DNA of 64,000 nt from Drechmeria coniospora (taxonomy: Eukaryota > Ascomycota > Sordariomycetes > Hypocreales > Ophiocordycipitaceae), in assembly GCF_001625195.1 (NCBI RefSeq), contig NC_054391.1:1178001-1242000 (forward strand), in the 5' to 3' direction. The position numbers were made by a program, and so were the translations under genes. Below are positions 1-10,733 of this stretch, in pieces. The notes under the pieces were generated by a model. It was not told the origin of the DNA. It made no database searches and worked only from the letters and a program-made list of their open reading frames with translations. Position 1 is the stretch's first letter, and the number at the start of each line of letters is the position of its first letter.

Positions 1-2
1 CT

Positions 3-3000
3 TCTTCAGCCAGCAGTTTGGGGGCCACCTCGGCAGCCAGCACCTCGGGGGGGTCTTCAACCAACACTTCAGGGGCCACCTCGGCAGCCAGCACCTCGGG
101 GGGGTCTTCAACCAACACTTCAGGGGCCACCTCGGCAGCCAGCACCTCGGGGGGGTCTTCAACCAACACTTCAAGGGCCACCTCGGCAGCTAGTACCTCG
201 GCAGCTACTTCAGCAAACACTTCCGGGGCTACTTCAGCCGCCACCAGTTCTGGAGCCTCCTCAGTCAGCAGTTCGGGGGGCACCTCGGCAGCCAGCACCT
301 CGGGGGCTTCTTCAGCGAACACTTCAGGAGCTTCTTCAGTCAACACTTCAGGGGCCACCTCAGCAGCTAGTACCTCGGGAGCTACTTCAGCCAACACCTC
401 CAGGGCTACTTCAGCCGCCACCAGCTCTGGAGCCTCCTCAGTCAGCAGTTCGGGAGCCACCTCTGCAGCCAGCACCTCGGGGGCTTCTTCAGCAAATACT
501 TCAGGAGCTTCTTCAGTCAACACTTCCGGGGCTACTTCAGCCGCCAGCAGTTCCGGAGCTTCTTCTTCCAACACTTCAGGGGCCACCTCAGCAGCTAGTA
601 CCTCGGGAGCAACTTCAGCCAACACCTCCGGGGCTACTTCAGCTAGCTCTTCAGGTATTACTTCAGCCGCCACCAGTTCTGGAGCTTCTTCAGTCAGCAG
701 TTCGGGGGCCACCTCGGCAGCCAGCACCTCAGGGGCTTCTTCAGCAAACACATCAGGAGCTTCTTCAGTTAACACTTCAGGGGCCACCTCAGCAGCTAGT
801 ACCTCGGGAGCTACTTCAGCCAACACCTCCGGGGCTACTTCAGCTAGCTCTTCAGGTATTACTTCAGCCGCCACCAGTTCTGGAGCTTCCTCAGTCAGCA
901 GTTCGGGGGCCACCTCGGCAGCTAGCACCTCAGGGGCTTCTTCAGCAAACACATCAGGAGCTTCTTCAGTTAACACTTCAGGGGCCACCTCAGCAGCTAG
1001 TACCTCGGGAGCTACTTCAGCCAACACCTCCGGGACTACTTCAGCTAGCTCTTCAGGTATTACTTCAGCCGCCACCAGTTCTGGAGCTTCTTCAGTCAGC
1101 AGTTCGGGGGCCACCTCGGCAGCCAGCACCTCGGGGGCTTCTTCAGCTTCAGCGAACACTTCAGGAGCTTCTTCGGTCAACACTTCAGGGGCCACCTCAG
1201 CAGCTAGTACCTCGGGAGCTACCTCAGTCAATACTTCCGGGGCTACTTCAGCCGCCAGTACTTCAGGGGCTTCTTCAAGTAGTGCCTCTGGGGCTACTTC
1301 AGCCGCCAGTACTTCAGGGGCTACTTCAGCCGCCAGTACTTCAGGGGCTTCTTCAAGTAGTGCCTCTGGGGCTACATCAGCGGCAAGCACATCAGGGGCT
1401 TCGTCATCCAACACATCAGGAGCTTCTTCAGCCAGCACATCAGGGGCTTCTTCAGCCAGCACATCGGGAGCTTCTTCAGCCAGCACATCGGGAGCTTCTT
1501 CAGCCAGCACATCAGGGGCTTCGTCATCCAACACATCAGGAGCTTCTTCAGTTAATACTTCAGGGGCCACCTCGGCAGCCAGCACATCGGGAGCTTCTTC
1601 AGCCAGCACATCAGGGGCTTCCTCAACCAGCACATCAGGAGCTTCCTCAGCCAGCACATCAGGGACTGGTTCAACGGCTAGCACTGCCGTGGCCACTTCA
1701 GTCGCTAGCAGCTCTCAAGCCAGTACTTCAGAAGCTAGTTCAGCAGCCACTTCAGCAGCAACGTCTCCAGCCAGTTCCTCAGGGGCTACTTCAGCCGCTA
1801 GCAGCTTGAATGCAAGTACTTCGGCGGGAAGCACTTCAGCAGCTAGCACTTCAACGGCTTCGTCAGCCAACACCTCTGGGGCTACTTCAGCTACCAGTAC
1901 GTCAGTGGCCAATACATCAGCTGCCAGCAGTTCAGAGGCCAGTTCCTCAGCACCAAGCACGTCAGCTGCTAGTACATCGGCAGCCAGCAGCTCGGCGGCG
2001 AGCACTTCGGAAGCTTCTACATCAGCAGCTAGTAGCTCGGAAGCCAGTACCTCGGCAGTCAGCACATCAACAGCCAGCACATCAGAAGGTAGCTCTTCAG
2101 CAGCAAGCACATCGGCTTCTGGTACATCGGCTGCCAGCACGTCAGTAGCCAGCACGTCGGCTGCCAGTAGCTCGGGCGCCAGCACTACTTTGGCGAGCAC
2201 TTCAGCTGCCAGCACATCAGCATCTACCTCATCGGCTTCCAGCAGCTCGGAAGCGAGTACCTCGGCGGCGAGCACTTCGGAAGCTTCTACATCAGCAGCT
2301 AGTAGCTCGGAAGCCAGTACCTCGGCAGCCAGCACTTCAGCAGCCAGCACTTCAGCTACCAGCACTTCAGCTGCTACAACTTCAGCTGCTACAACTTCAG
2401 CTGCCACAACTTCAGCTGCCACAACTTCAGCAGCCAGTACTTCAGCTGCTACAACTTCAGCTGCCAGCACTTCAGCTGCCAGCACGTCAGAAGTTAGTTC
2501 TTCAGCAGCCAGCACTTCAGCTGCCACAACTTCAGCTGCTACAACTTCAGCTGCTACAACTTCAGCTGCTACAACTTCAGCTGCCACAACTTCAGCTGCC
2601 AGCACTTCAGCTGCCAGCACGTCAGAAGTTAGTTCTTCAGCAGCCAGCACTTCAGCTGCCACAACTTCAGCTGCCACAACTTCAGCTGCTACAACTTCAG
2701 CTGCCACAACTTCAGCTGCCAGTACTTCAGCTGCCAGCACGTCAGAAGTTAGTTCTTCAGCAGCCAGCACTTCAGCTGCCAGCACTTCAGCAGCCACAAC
2801 TTCAGCTGCCAGCACTTCGGCTGCCAGCACGTCAGAAGTTAGTTCTTCAGCAGCCAGCACTTCAGCTGCCAGCACTTCAGCTGCTACAACTTCAGCTGCC
2901 AGTACTTCAGCTGCCAGCACGTCAGAAGTTAGTTCTTCAGCTGCCAGCACTTCAGCTGCTACAACTTCAGCTGCTACAACTTCAGCTGCTACAACTTCAG

Positions 3001-4004
3001 CTGCCAGTACTTCAGCTGCCAGTTCTTCAGCTGCCAGCACGTCAGAAGTTAGTTCTTCAGCTGCCAGCACTTCAGCTGCTACAACTTCAGCTGCTACAAC
3101 TTCAGCTGCTACAACTTCAGCTGCTACAACTTCAGCTGCTACAACTTCAGCTGCCACAACTTCAGCTGCCAGCACTTCAGCTGCCAGCACTTCAGCTGCC
3201 AGCACTTCAGCTGCCAGCACTTCAGCTGCTACAACTTCAGCTGCCAGTACTTCAGCTGCTACAACTTCAGCTGCCAGCTCTTCAGCTGCCAGCACGTCAG
3301 AAGTTAGTTCTTCAGCAGCCAGCACTTCAGCTACTACAACTTCAGCTGCCAGCACTTCAGCTGCCAGCTCTTCAGCTGCCAGCACTTCAGCTGCCAGCAC
3401 TTCAGCTGCCAGCACTTCAGCTGCCAGCACTTCAGCTGCAACCAGCTCGGCAGCGAGCACGTCGGCCGCCAGCAGCAGCACCGGTCCCATCACGTCGGCG
3501 AGCAGCACGACGGCAATCCCGACGACTACGACGGCGACATCGTCCACCTGCACCGTCACGCCCACACCGGTTTGCGTTTCGGTTCTTCCGGACGCCTGCA
3601 GAGATCTCGAGACAGTCAACGGCCTGCTCCTCGTCGTCGACGTTCCCCTCTGCGCCGCCGCCCTCGGCGTGTTTGGTTTGGGACAGACGGCGCAGTGCCT
3701 CCTGACGTCGGCCATCACCATCTTCACGCAGGGCGCCGACATTGTTCAGTGCGTGGAGGACGCGCTCCTGAACAACTGCATCACCGCCCTTCCCTCGTCC
3801 TGCTCCGCCCTCGCAGGCGAGACGAATCCGGTGACGCTGAGCCTCCAGACGGCGGCCTGCGTGACTTCGCTTGGTCCTCTCGCCGTCGGCAACGTGCTCA
3901 CGTGCACGTCGAATGGGCTCACGTCAGGAGACGACATCATCGCCTGTCTGCTGACCGCGCTCGGGTTGGAGGGCGGAGAAGGGGTGTGCACGGTGCAGGG
4001 CTAG
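3..4004 (+). CDS. Ser/Thr/Ala-repeat secreted or cell-wall protein, 5'-truncated by window edge
   Basis: The frame is open from base 3, so the gene starts upstream of the window and no signal peptide can be seen. About 1,150 residues are degenerate Ser/Thr/Ala/Gly repeats. The first part is built on a 17-residue (51 bp) unit of the type GATSAASTSGGSSTNTS; the second part (from about 2350) uses shorter TSAATTSAAS and SEVSSSAAS units. Such tracts are typical of heavily O-glycosylated fungal wall or adhesin stalks. The last ~150 residues (about 3540-4001) are different: hydrophobic, with 12 cysteines, and made of two tandem copies of a module with the pattern C-x7-C-x(17,18)-C-x14-C-x(13,17)-C. 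There is no C-terminal hydrophobic tail typical of a GPI signal. The family is not recognised; a surface or extracellular role is inferred from composition only. Stop codon TAG at 4002-4004. Confidence 0.75.
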   Translation, partial: SSASSLGATSAASTSGGSSTNTSGATSAASTSGGSSTNTSGATSAASTSGGSSTNTSRATSAASTSAATSANTSGATSAATSSGASSVSSSGGTSAASTSGASSANTSGASSVNTSGATSAASTSGATSANTSRATSAATSSGASSVSSSGATSAASTSGASSANTSGASSVNTSGATSAASSSGASSSNTSGATSAASTSGATSANTSGATSASSSGITSAATSSGASSVSSSGATSAASTSGASSANTSGASSVNTSGATSAASTSGATSANTSGATSASSSGITSAATSSGASSVSSSGATSAASTSGASSANTSGASSVNTSGATSAASTSGATSANTSGTTSASSSGITSAATSSGASSVSSSGATSAASTSGASSASANTSGASSVNTSGATSAASTSGATSVNTSGATSAASTSGASSSSASGATSAASTSGATSAASTSGASSSSASGATSAASTSGASSSNTSGASSASTSGASSASTSGASSASTSGASSASTSGASSSNTSGASSVNTSGATSAASTSGASSASTSGASSTSTSGASSASTSGTGSTASTAVATSVASSSQASTSEASSAATSAATSPASSSGATSAASSLNASTSAGSTSAASTSTASSANTSGATSATSTSVANTSAASSSEASSSAPSTSAASTSAASSSAASTSEASTSAASSSEASTSAVSTSTASTSEGSSSAASTSASGTSAASTSVASTSAASSSGASTTLASTSAASTSASTSSASSSSEASTSAASTSEASTSAASSSEASTSAASTSAASTSATSTSAATTSAATTSAATTSAATTSAASTSAATTSAASTSAASTSEVSSSAASTSAATTSAATTSAATTSAATTSAATTSAASTSAASTSEVSSSAASTSAATTSAATTSAATTSAATTSAASTSAASTSEVSSSAASTSAASTSAATTSAASTSAASTSEVSSSAASTSAASTSAATTSAASTSAASTSEVSSSAASTSAATTSAATTSAATTSAASTSAASSSAASTSEVSSSAASTSAATTSAATTSAATTSAATTSAATTSAATTSAASTSAASTSAASTSAASTSAATTSAASTSAATTSAASSSAASTSEVSSSAASTSATTTSAASTSAASSSAASTSAASTSAASTSAASTSAATSSAASTSAASSSTGPITSASSTTAIPTTTTATSSTCTVTPTPVCVSVLPDACRDLETVNGLLLVVDVPLCAAALGVFGLGQTAQCLLTSAITIFTQGADIVQCVEDALLNNCITALPSSCSALAGETNPVTLSLQTAACVTSLGPLAVGNVLTCTSNGLTSGDDIIACLLTALGLEGGEGVCTVQG
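18..3440 (+). repeat. Coding minisatellite of the Ser/Thr/Ala-repeat protein
   Basis: Tandem in-frame repeats. A 51 bp unit occurs nearly perfectly at 18-170, then mixed 24-51 bp variants to about 1670. From about 2350 to 3440, arrays of 15 bp (GCTACAACTTCAGCT type) and 45-60 bp higher-order units contain the SEVSSS spacer. All indels keep the frame. Confidence 0.85.
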
Positions 4005-5171
4005 CCATTTGTCATTTCTTGGGTGGCCGATGCTTGACGAGGGATGGAGATGGACGACGAAGAGCGCCAGCCTTTGACCGGGGATTTGCAAGAGGAGAAA
4101 AGCAGAAGCGAAAAGGTGGAAGCGAAAGGGGGAAGGGAAAATTGGTCAAGCAGCCAGGGACGAATGGTTGTTGTAGTTTTCTTGCTTTTTTTTTATCATG
4201 CTGCTTGCACCACTTTCACACAAATTGAAGTATGCAATAGACGTAATTAATTTGCCCTTGCCGCGGCAGCTTGACTTCCATCGCGACCAAGTAAAAGTCC
4301 TGATGCTCGACGGAGTGTCGGTTGTTGTGTCGAGTCTGGGAGCCGTTGACACAGTGCGCTCATGTTGGTGGCACGGTGCTGTTGCTGCTGGCCTAGCCTG
4401 AAATGGTACAAATAGAAGGTTTTGGTCTGCATCATTACCAAGTACGGAGTAGTACGGAGAATAGTGATTTTGTGAGTACGGATACTAGTACTGATATGGA
4501 GTAATCCGTTGTCGCTCCAATTCATTCATCCATACGGACTAATAATACTCCATACAAATACTAATATAATAATAGTGCATGTACTCCGTACGTATTGTAC
4601 TCCTACAGTACTTGCTCTGTGCATGTACTTGGCGAATACTACTTAAGTATTATTAAATACTCCGTGTATGTACAAGTACATGTACTGTACTCTGTGCTTC
4701 TCGTAGTAGTATTAGTAATCAAGTAAGTACATCCTGTATATTCGGTACGGTAGATATTTGTTGCCACTTTGTAGATTGGGAAGGAACAGGTCATGACCTC
4801 ATCGGATCGAAAAGATGGCAGGCACTCCGTACTGCCAAAAGGCTTCAGTAACTTCCAAGTACGTGCAAACCGATAATACATGTACAGTAATCAACCACCA
4901 CCATCACCACCACCACCACCACCCACTCACTACTGCACTACTGCACCACTGCACCATCATACTCATGACTCCTCGGCTCCCCAATCGTGATGCTGACCCT
5001 TCACGGCCAACACCGTGATGATTGCGGGAACCACCGGGATAAAGAAAGCAAATAGCCATCGAGTGCGAAGCCCGGCCAAAGGCTGCCCCGTCCTCGATCA
5101 TCGGTCAGCTTCATTCGGTCAACGAGTGGCGAAGCTCGGGACGGCACACGCAGTGGCCAAGGATTGCCGCC
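4005..5171. other. Intergenic, AT-rich GTACGGAGTAC island
   Basis: No gene seen. 4434-4760 is AT-rich and dense in TACGGAGTA/TACTCCGTA words. 4895-4925 is a CAC/CAT trinucleotide run. Confidence 0.6.
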
Positions 5172-6594
5172 ATGCCGGAGAGGACCGAGGTCGCGACGGC
5201 CCGCCTTGCCATTCATCTCGCGGCACCTCCAAACTGGTCCTTCGTTGGCGGAGACACCATCATCGGCACGGTGGTGCGGCAGAGCCATCTTGTCTGCGCC
5301 GACGCCACCGTGGCCATCAAGCTCGTCGGCCGGGCGAAGAGCAAGATCGTGGTTCACCAAAACAATAATCGATACGAGTACCGCGGACGCTTCCACTTCT
5401 TCGGCGGGGCCGCTGCCGCCGACGTCGAGCGCACCATCCACCGAGGCCCGATTCACGTCCCCCCCGGCGGCGACGCCCTCGCCTGGCCCTTTTCCATCAA
5501 GATCCCGACGTCGCCGATGATGTCTCCCGTGTCCGGCTCGATGCGCCGCTGCAGCCTTCTTCCCATGACGGCCGAGGACCTGGCTCGACACATGCTGCCG
5601 GGCACCTTTCGGTCCGAAGGCACCGGCTTCAGCAGGCGCTCCGAGTGCTACGTCGAGTACTACCTCGAGGCCAGCTTGCATCGTGGCCACGGCCGCGGCC
5701 ACGGTAGCTCGGCCGAGGTCATGGCTACCTTGCCCGTCCTCATGAGGCACCCGTCCACGGACCAGCCGGTGACGAATCATCGCCTGCTTCGAAAGAGCTG
5801 GCCGCGGACCGTCCAATCCCACCGTCTGCTCCCTGGCCAAGAATCTGGCCAGCTGAGCTTCAAGCAGAAGAGTCAAAAGTTCTTTGGCTCGTCGAAGGTG
5901 CCCAGACTTGACTTTGACTTGCAAGTGACGGTGCCGCAGATCGTTCAGCTCGATCACCCGGTCACCATTCCCATCCAGCTCCTTGCCATTCCCAAAGCAG
6001 GCACCAGTGCCGGCAGCGTCGAGCTGAACCACGTCACCCACCAAGTAACCCTATCCTCCATCAAGCTTACTCTCCGCTCAACCACCACCGCGATCGCGCC
6101 TGGTACCTGGCCAAGCAGATCCCACAGGGACGAACGCAGCGTGAGTCGCGACCTCGGTTTGGAACGGGCAACACAGCGACCCGAGGAGCCGATTGTGGTC
6201 CCGTTCGGGCCGGGAGACGGACCCATCGACGTCGGTTCCTTGCTGCAGTTGCGCCTCTCCTCGGCCGTATTCTCATGGCCAACCTCTCTGCTCGGTGCAG
6301 ACCATCTACCCTAGCTTTACCACATACAACGTGAAACACACGAATAGCTGGAAATGGACTGTAGTCTATTCGGTGGCGGGCGAGACGATGAAGCTACTCT
6401 TCGACATGCCCGTTACCATCCTGCCCCCTCCAGAGAGCCGACTACGATGGGCAGAACCACGACAGGTTGCCATCGCGCCGCCGGAGGAACCTCCGCCTCC
6501 CTTCGAGCCTAGCCTTGCAGACGACAGCAAGGCGGCAGGCTTGAACAAGGACGCGAAGAAGCTGGAGACCGACGTTGGCATGGATGGCGAGTAG
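5172..6594 (+). CDS. Arrestin-fold (ART-like) protein
   Basis: The ATG at 5172 opens a typical fungal arrestin N-domain (residues ~10-150: NWSFVGGDTIIGTV, then a beta-strand pattern with AIKLVGRAKSKI). An arrestin C-domain with the LDFDLQVTVPQIVQLDHPVTIPI region follows from about residue 240. Fungal arrestin-related proteins usually act as adaptors for ubiquitination and endocytosis of plasma-membrane transporters, or in pH signalling. No clear PPxY motif is visible, only a proline-rich tail (PPEEPPPPFEP), so a direct link to a Rsp5-type ligase is not supported. The conserved YPSFTTYNV segment lies in another frame from 6301, so an intron must end at 6300 (TGCAG). The donor is uncertain: GT at 6267 keeps the expected LQLRL segment but gives a 34 nt intron; GT at 6231 gives 70 nt but deletes it. 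Both are phase 0. Length is about 462 aa with the first choice. Confidence 0.8.
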
Positions 6595-7198
6595 AGGTCA
6601 CCTAGACTCCGGCTGGGGATACTCGCTCGAGTGACTTTTGGATGCCGTGTGCATGTTCAGGTAACTTGCACGGGCTTTTCAGCTGGACAACACGCAGCTC
6701 CGGAGGGTGCAGGAAGGGAGGGAGGGAGGTATGGGTGGGTGGATGTATGCGCTTATTGCCGGTATCTGGGCAGAAATGCCATGCGTCGTCCGGGGCATCC
6801 AGAAATGGTGACGATGAAATGGCGCACGGCTGGAACCACACGTGTCACGAGGTTCGCCCCCCCCCCCCCAATACCTAACGATGGGGGGAAGCCAATGGAT
6901 GGAAGACAAGCAGGCGGAACATGCACACCGAGTTCCGATCGGATGGAACCGCCGGCTCGATCTTTCTTGTCGTTGGTTTACTAATGTTGGTGTTGAGAAG
7001 TCGCTGGCTTTGCGGTTGCGGGGTAAGTACGAGTACGTAACCACCGACTCGTCTGTGTTACGTGGACATCTCGGGGTAGAATCGACCGTCAACTGTCACC
7101 TACACCCTTTCCTTCTCGCTCGTCGCCATCCCCGACTTTTAACAAGGAACCAGACACGAGTGTATCGAGAACGACGAGGCGCTTGGAGCACTCTCACG
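6595..7198. other. Intergenic, formamidase upstream region
   Basis: 604 bp between two same-strand genes. It holds a C9 run near 6860 and a pyrimidine-rich stretch at 7100-7140 typical of fungal core promoters. No gene seen. Confidence 0.5.
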
Positions 7199-8703
7199 AT
7201 GCCCGGGAAGATCCGTACCGCACAGTCGGTGTCGCTCGACACGCCTGCCTCGGAGCAGCCTCATCTGCACAATCGATGGCACCCAGAGAGTATGGTTTGA
7301 TCCCGAGTCAGTCCGCATTGTCGTTGACCGGGAAGCAGTTCCCTCGATCGCCTCTGTCAAAGCGGGTGAGTCGGTCAAGATCGAATGCCTCGATTGGACC
7401 GGCGGTCAGATCGGGAACAACGACAGCGCCCAGGACGTTCGCGACGTCGACCTGACCAAGGTTCACTACCTCACCGGCCCCTTTGACATCGAGGGAAGCG
7501 AGCCTGGTGACCTCCTGGTCGTCCGCATCACCGACATCCAGCCGTTCGACCACTCCCCCTGGGGCTTCACCGGCATCTTCGCCCGCGAGAACGGCGGCGG
7601 CTTCCTCGACCGGCATTACCCCAAGGCCGCCAAGGCCATATGGGACTTTGACGGCATCTACTGCAGCAGCCGGCACATACCGGGCGTTCGCTTTGCCGGC
7701 CTCATCCATCCCGGCATCCTCGGCTGCGCCCCCTCGGCCGAGCTCCTGGCCGAGTGGAACAGGCGCGAGTCGGAGCTCATCTCGACCTGCGCGCGCACGC
7801 ACCCGGATCAAATCGTCGCGCAGCCACCGCTGGAGACGAACGCGCACGCCGGAAAGGCGACGGGCGAGCTCGGGGCCAGGATCGCGCGCGAAGGGGCGAG
7901 GACGATCCCGGGCCGGCCGGAACACGGCGGCAACGTCGACATCAACAACATCTCGAGGGGCTCGACCACCTACCTTCCCGTCCACGTGCCGGGCGCCAAG
8001 TTTTCCGTCGGTGACCTGCACTTTAGCCAGGGCGATGGCGAGATTAGCTTCTGCGGAGCCATCGAGATGGTGCGTCCCGCCTGCTTCTTGCTTGCTTGCT
8101 TGCTTGCTTGCTTGCTCCCCCTTTCAAACGACCCCTTCACCGCCTGACCGGCTCCTCTGCGACTCCTCTTCGACGCATGCTGAATTTTGATGCCGTCGTC
8201 GACGGCTACTTCAGGCCGGCGTCATCACCATAAAGTTTGACCTGATCAAGAACGGGATGAGGGACCGTGCGATCAAGAGCCCCGTCTTCAAACCGGGCGA
8301 CGTCGCCCAACTGTTCGGTCCGTCCCGCTACCTCACTTTCGAAGGCTTCTCCGTCGACGAGACGGGCAAGCAGCACTTTCTGGATGCAACGGTTGCCTAC
8401 CGGCAGGCCTGTCTTCGTGCGATCGAGTACTTGAAGCAATTTGGTCCGCAGCCCCTGTCGTCCTGCTGCGCCGCTCGTTCTGTCGCTGACTCTTCACGTC
8501 CCGCTCCCTCCCTAGGCTACTCGGGAGAACAGGCCTACCTCCTGCTCTCTTGCGCGCCCATCCGGGGATCCATCGCTGGTATTGTCGACATACCGAACGC
8601 CTGCACCACTCTCGGGCTGCCGATGGATATTTTCGAGTTTGACATCTCGGTCGAGGCTGCGCGGGTGACGAGGGCTTTGGGCGCTTGCCCGACTGCCAGC
8701 TAG
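7199..8703 (+). CDS. Formamidase (acetamidase/formamidase family)
   Basis: Hydrolyses formamide to formate and ammonia; a cytosolic nitrogen-scavenging enzyme. Four exons: 7199-7289, 7339-8069, 8215-8443 and 8516-8703 (412 aa, the usual length). Joining exon 1 to 2 rebuilds HNRWHPEIPSI across a 49 nt intron. Family-typical blocks then run in order: IECLDWTGGQIGNNDSA, GPFDIEG, HYPKAAKAIWDFDGIYCSSR, RFAGLIHPGILGCAPS, HGGNVDINNISRG, SVGDLHFSQGDGEISFCGAI and VDIPNACTTLGLPMDIF. Intron 2 (145 nt) contains a CTTG tetranucleotide run. Intron 3 (8444-8515) is 72 nt without a stop, so naive translation reads through it; removing it gives QFGYSGEQAYLLLSCAP, which fits the family. The gene stands alone, with no transporter or regulator beside it. 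High confidence in identity and exon borders. Confidence 0.93.
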
Positions 8704-10733
8704 TCTGAGCGTGCCAAGCTTGCCGTCTCCCATCATTTTGTACGTAGGCTTTGCGACTCTGCCTGGTACGCAAGGCAGCTTCCGCATTGGCACAACTGGG
8801 TTCATGACCTTAATCAGACACCGCCAAGGTCTCCTCCTTTGCCTCGCCGTCATCGACGACGTAGCGTATGCAAGGAAATATTGTTCGCCTGCATCGCAGC
8901 CTCGGATTACACACCGCGGCGTGAACGCACCCACCTTTCCCGTTGCGTCCGCATGTTTCCAGGTGATATTTCTGTTGCTTGTGGACTAATCAGCAAGCAA
9001 TGGCACCATAGGTGCCGTAACTTTAATGACGGTAGCCGCACTATTATGTGATTTCCAAGTCGCGCGTGGCACTTGCACTCCTCTAACAAGATCACCGGTC
9101 AACGCTTCCTGCCTACACTGTCAACGCATGCGCTCGACGTTGTCGGCAGCGGCCCAACACTTGGGGGGCCGCCTCAGCAGCTACAGAGGGGTGGAAAAGT
9201 GTCGATGCAGTTTGTAGGAGTAGCGTTGCCAAAACTGAATCGTCACATTTGTCAGTCAAGCAACTTAAACTCCTCAGGGGCTATCTCAGCCCATACTTCC
9301 GGGGCTACTTCAGCCGCCCTCAGTTGACGATAGACCGTATTGCCTAGCTGTAGCATCAACATGAGGCAAACGTGGGGAGCAAATCGCTGCCGAGCACGTT
9401 CCCGCTGTCGTTCCACGATTCTTGCAATCACTCCTGAATGCTGTACATAATTCGTAGGGGAATTAACCAATAATAATAATATATAAATAATACCCGTTCA
9501 CCTTTTTGATCCCAGCAGCGTGGATTGTATTGTATGTACTTGGTAAATTACGGAGTACAGTTATTCACGTATATAGACTATATATAGTAATAAGAATAAG
9601 TACTTTTGCTTAAGCGTAAACAGGATGCTGAACTAACATGTTGTTCTGTGCCAACGCACTGTTAACATTAGTATTATTACTCGGTACGGAGTTTACAGTT
9701 GCGCCATTGGCCAAAGCACTTCTATAGCCCATCTATAGCCCAGGCTCTCAACCAAGTCTACAAGTAATATCTTGCATCACGGAATACGATCAGTAATAGT
9801 TTCCACTTAAGCACTTGTAGGCATCTTAGTCTATAAGTACTTACGGAGTATTATTACTAAGTATTATTTCCTTTTCGCGAGTACTGTACGATGGAGTGCT
9901 CCGTAAATAAGCATACTCCGTACAGTTGGTAAGAACGGAGTACATGCAAGTATATTATGCCGTAATAAAGTGGGCAAAAGCACTCCGTACTCCGTACATA
10001 AGTACAGTACAGTAAATGGCCAAAAAACGACTACCAGCCCCTTAAGTCCCAATATTGAACTTGACAAGGTAAATATTGAGCACTTGTACTCCGTACACCT
10101 ATAAAAGAGCTTTCAGTACTCCGTGCTCCGTTACTCCGTACTTCAAGTCCGGAGAACATGCACGCCAAAGGCAGTCGTAGCCTACAACGCACCTAGTAGA
10201 ATACTGAGGATAGAGTACGGCGTATTAATACTTTTACGGAGTATACAAACACATTCAGGTAGGGTGGTAAGCAGAAAGTAATCACATGCAAGCAAGTACG
10301 GAGTACGGATACAGTACATGTAATTACTGTGCACTAGATCTCGGTAGAAAGATACGTCACCTACATCCTGCGTCCGACTTCTTACCTTGCCCTTCCCTCC
10401 CTGATGCGCACCACCAAAAACCGGATTCATCTCTTCTCAAGCCAACGTCTGAGATCGTGCGAGTGCGAGTGGCGACGGCGACGAGGTTTCGATTCGTGTT
10501 GGGGCCCGGCCATGATCGAAACTCTAGGGTAAGTTCGGGCCAAGAACAGACGTGTGACGTAAGCCGACCAGTCTGGCGACGCCAAAGCCGACAACAAGCG
10601 ACGCAGCAAGACTGGCTATCACGTCTATTCAACGCTCTATTCAACGCAAGGAACGGAACGGAACTGGTCGTTTACGACATTTCTTTGCCCACTTATTCGT
10701 GAAGCTGCGACTAGGCATCATCCAACCACCGAC
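8704..10733. other. Intergenic, repeat fragments and long AT-rich island
   Basis: No gene seen. 9145-9328 holds degenerate pieces related to the Ser/Thr-repeat gene and one copy of the GAATCGTCA dispersed repeat. 9440-10330 is AT-rich with many GTACTCCGTAC-type words. 10380-10733 is ordinary GC-rich upstream sequence. Confidence 0.6.
9198..9256 (+). repeat. GAATCGTCA dispersed repeat, copy A
   Basis: Shares GTGTCGAT, GTTGCCAAAACTGAATCGTC and ACATTTGTC with the copies at 33.6 and 59.3 kb. Confidence 0.6.

Noticed and set aside
1715..3742. 675-codon minus-strand open frame of AAEVLAAEVV repeats
   Set aside because: It is the exact antisense of the Ser/Thr/Ala coding minisatellite; the repeat unit lacks stops on both strands. 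The plus frame continues into a cysteine-patterned domain, the minus frame does not.
5001..6044. 347-codon minus-strand open frame
   Set aside because: Antisense of the arrestin gene; no recognisable domain.
8080..8118. CTTG tetranucleotide run as a possible coding repeat
   Set aside because: Falls inside intron 2 of the formamidase gene.
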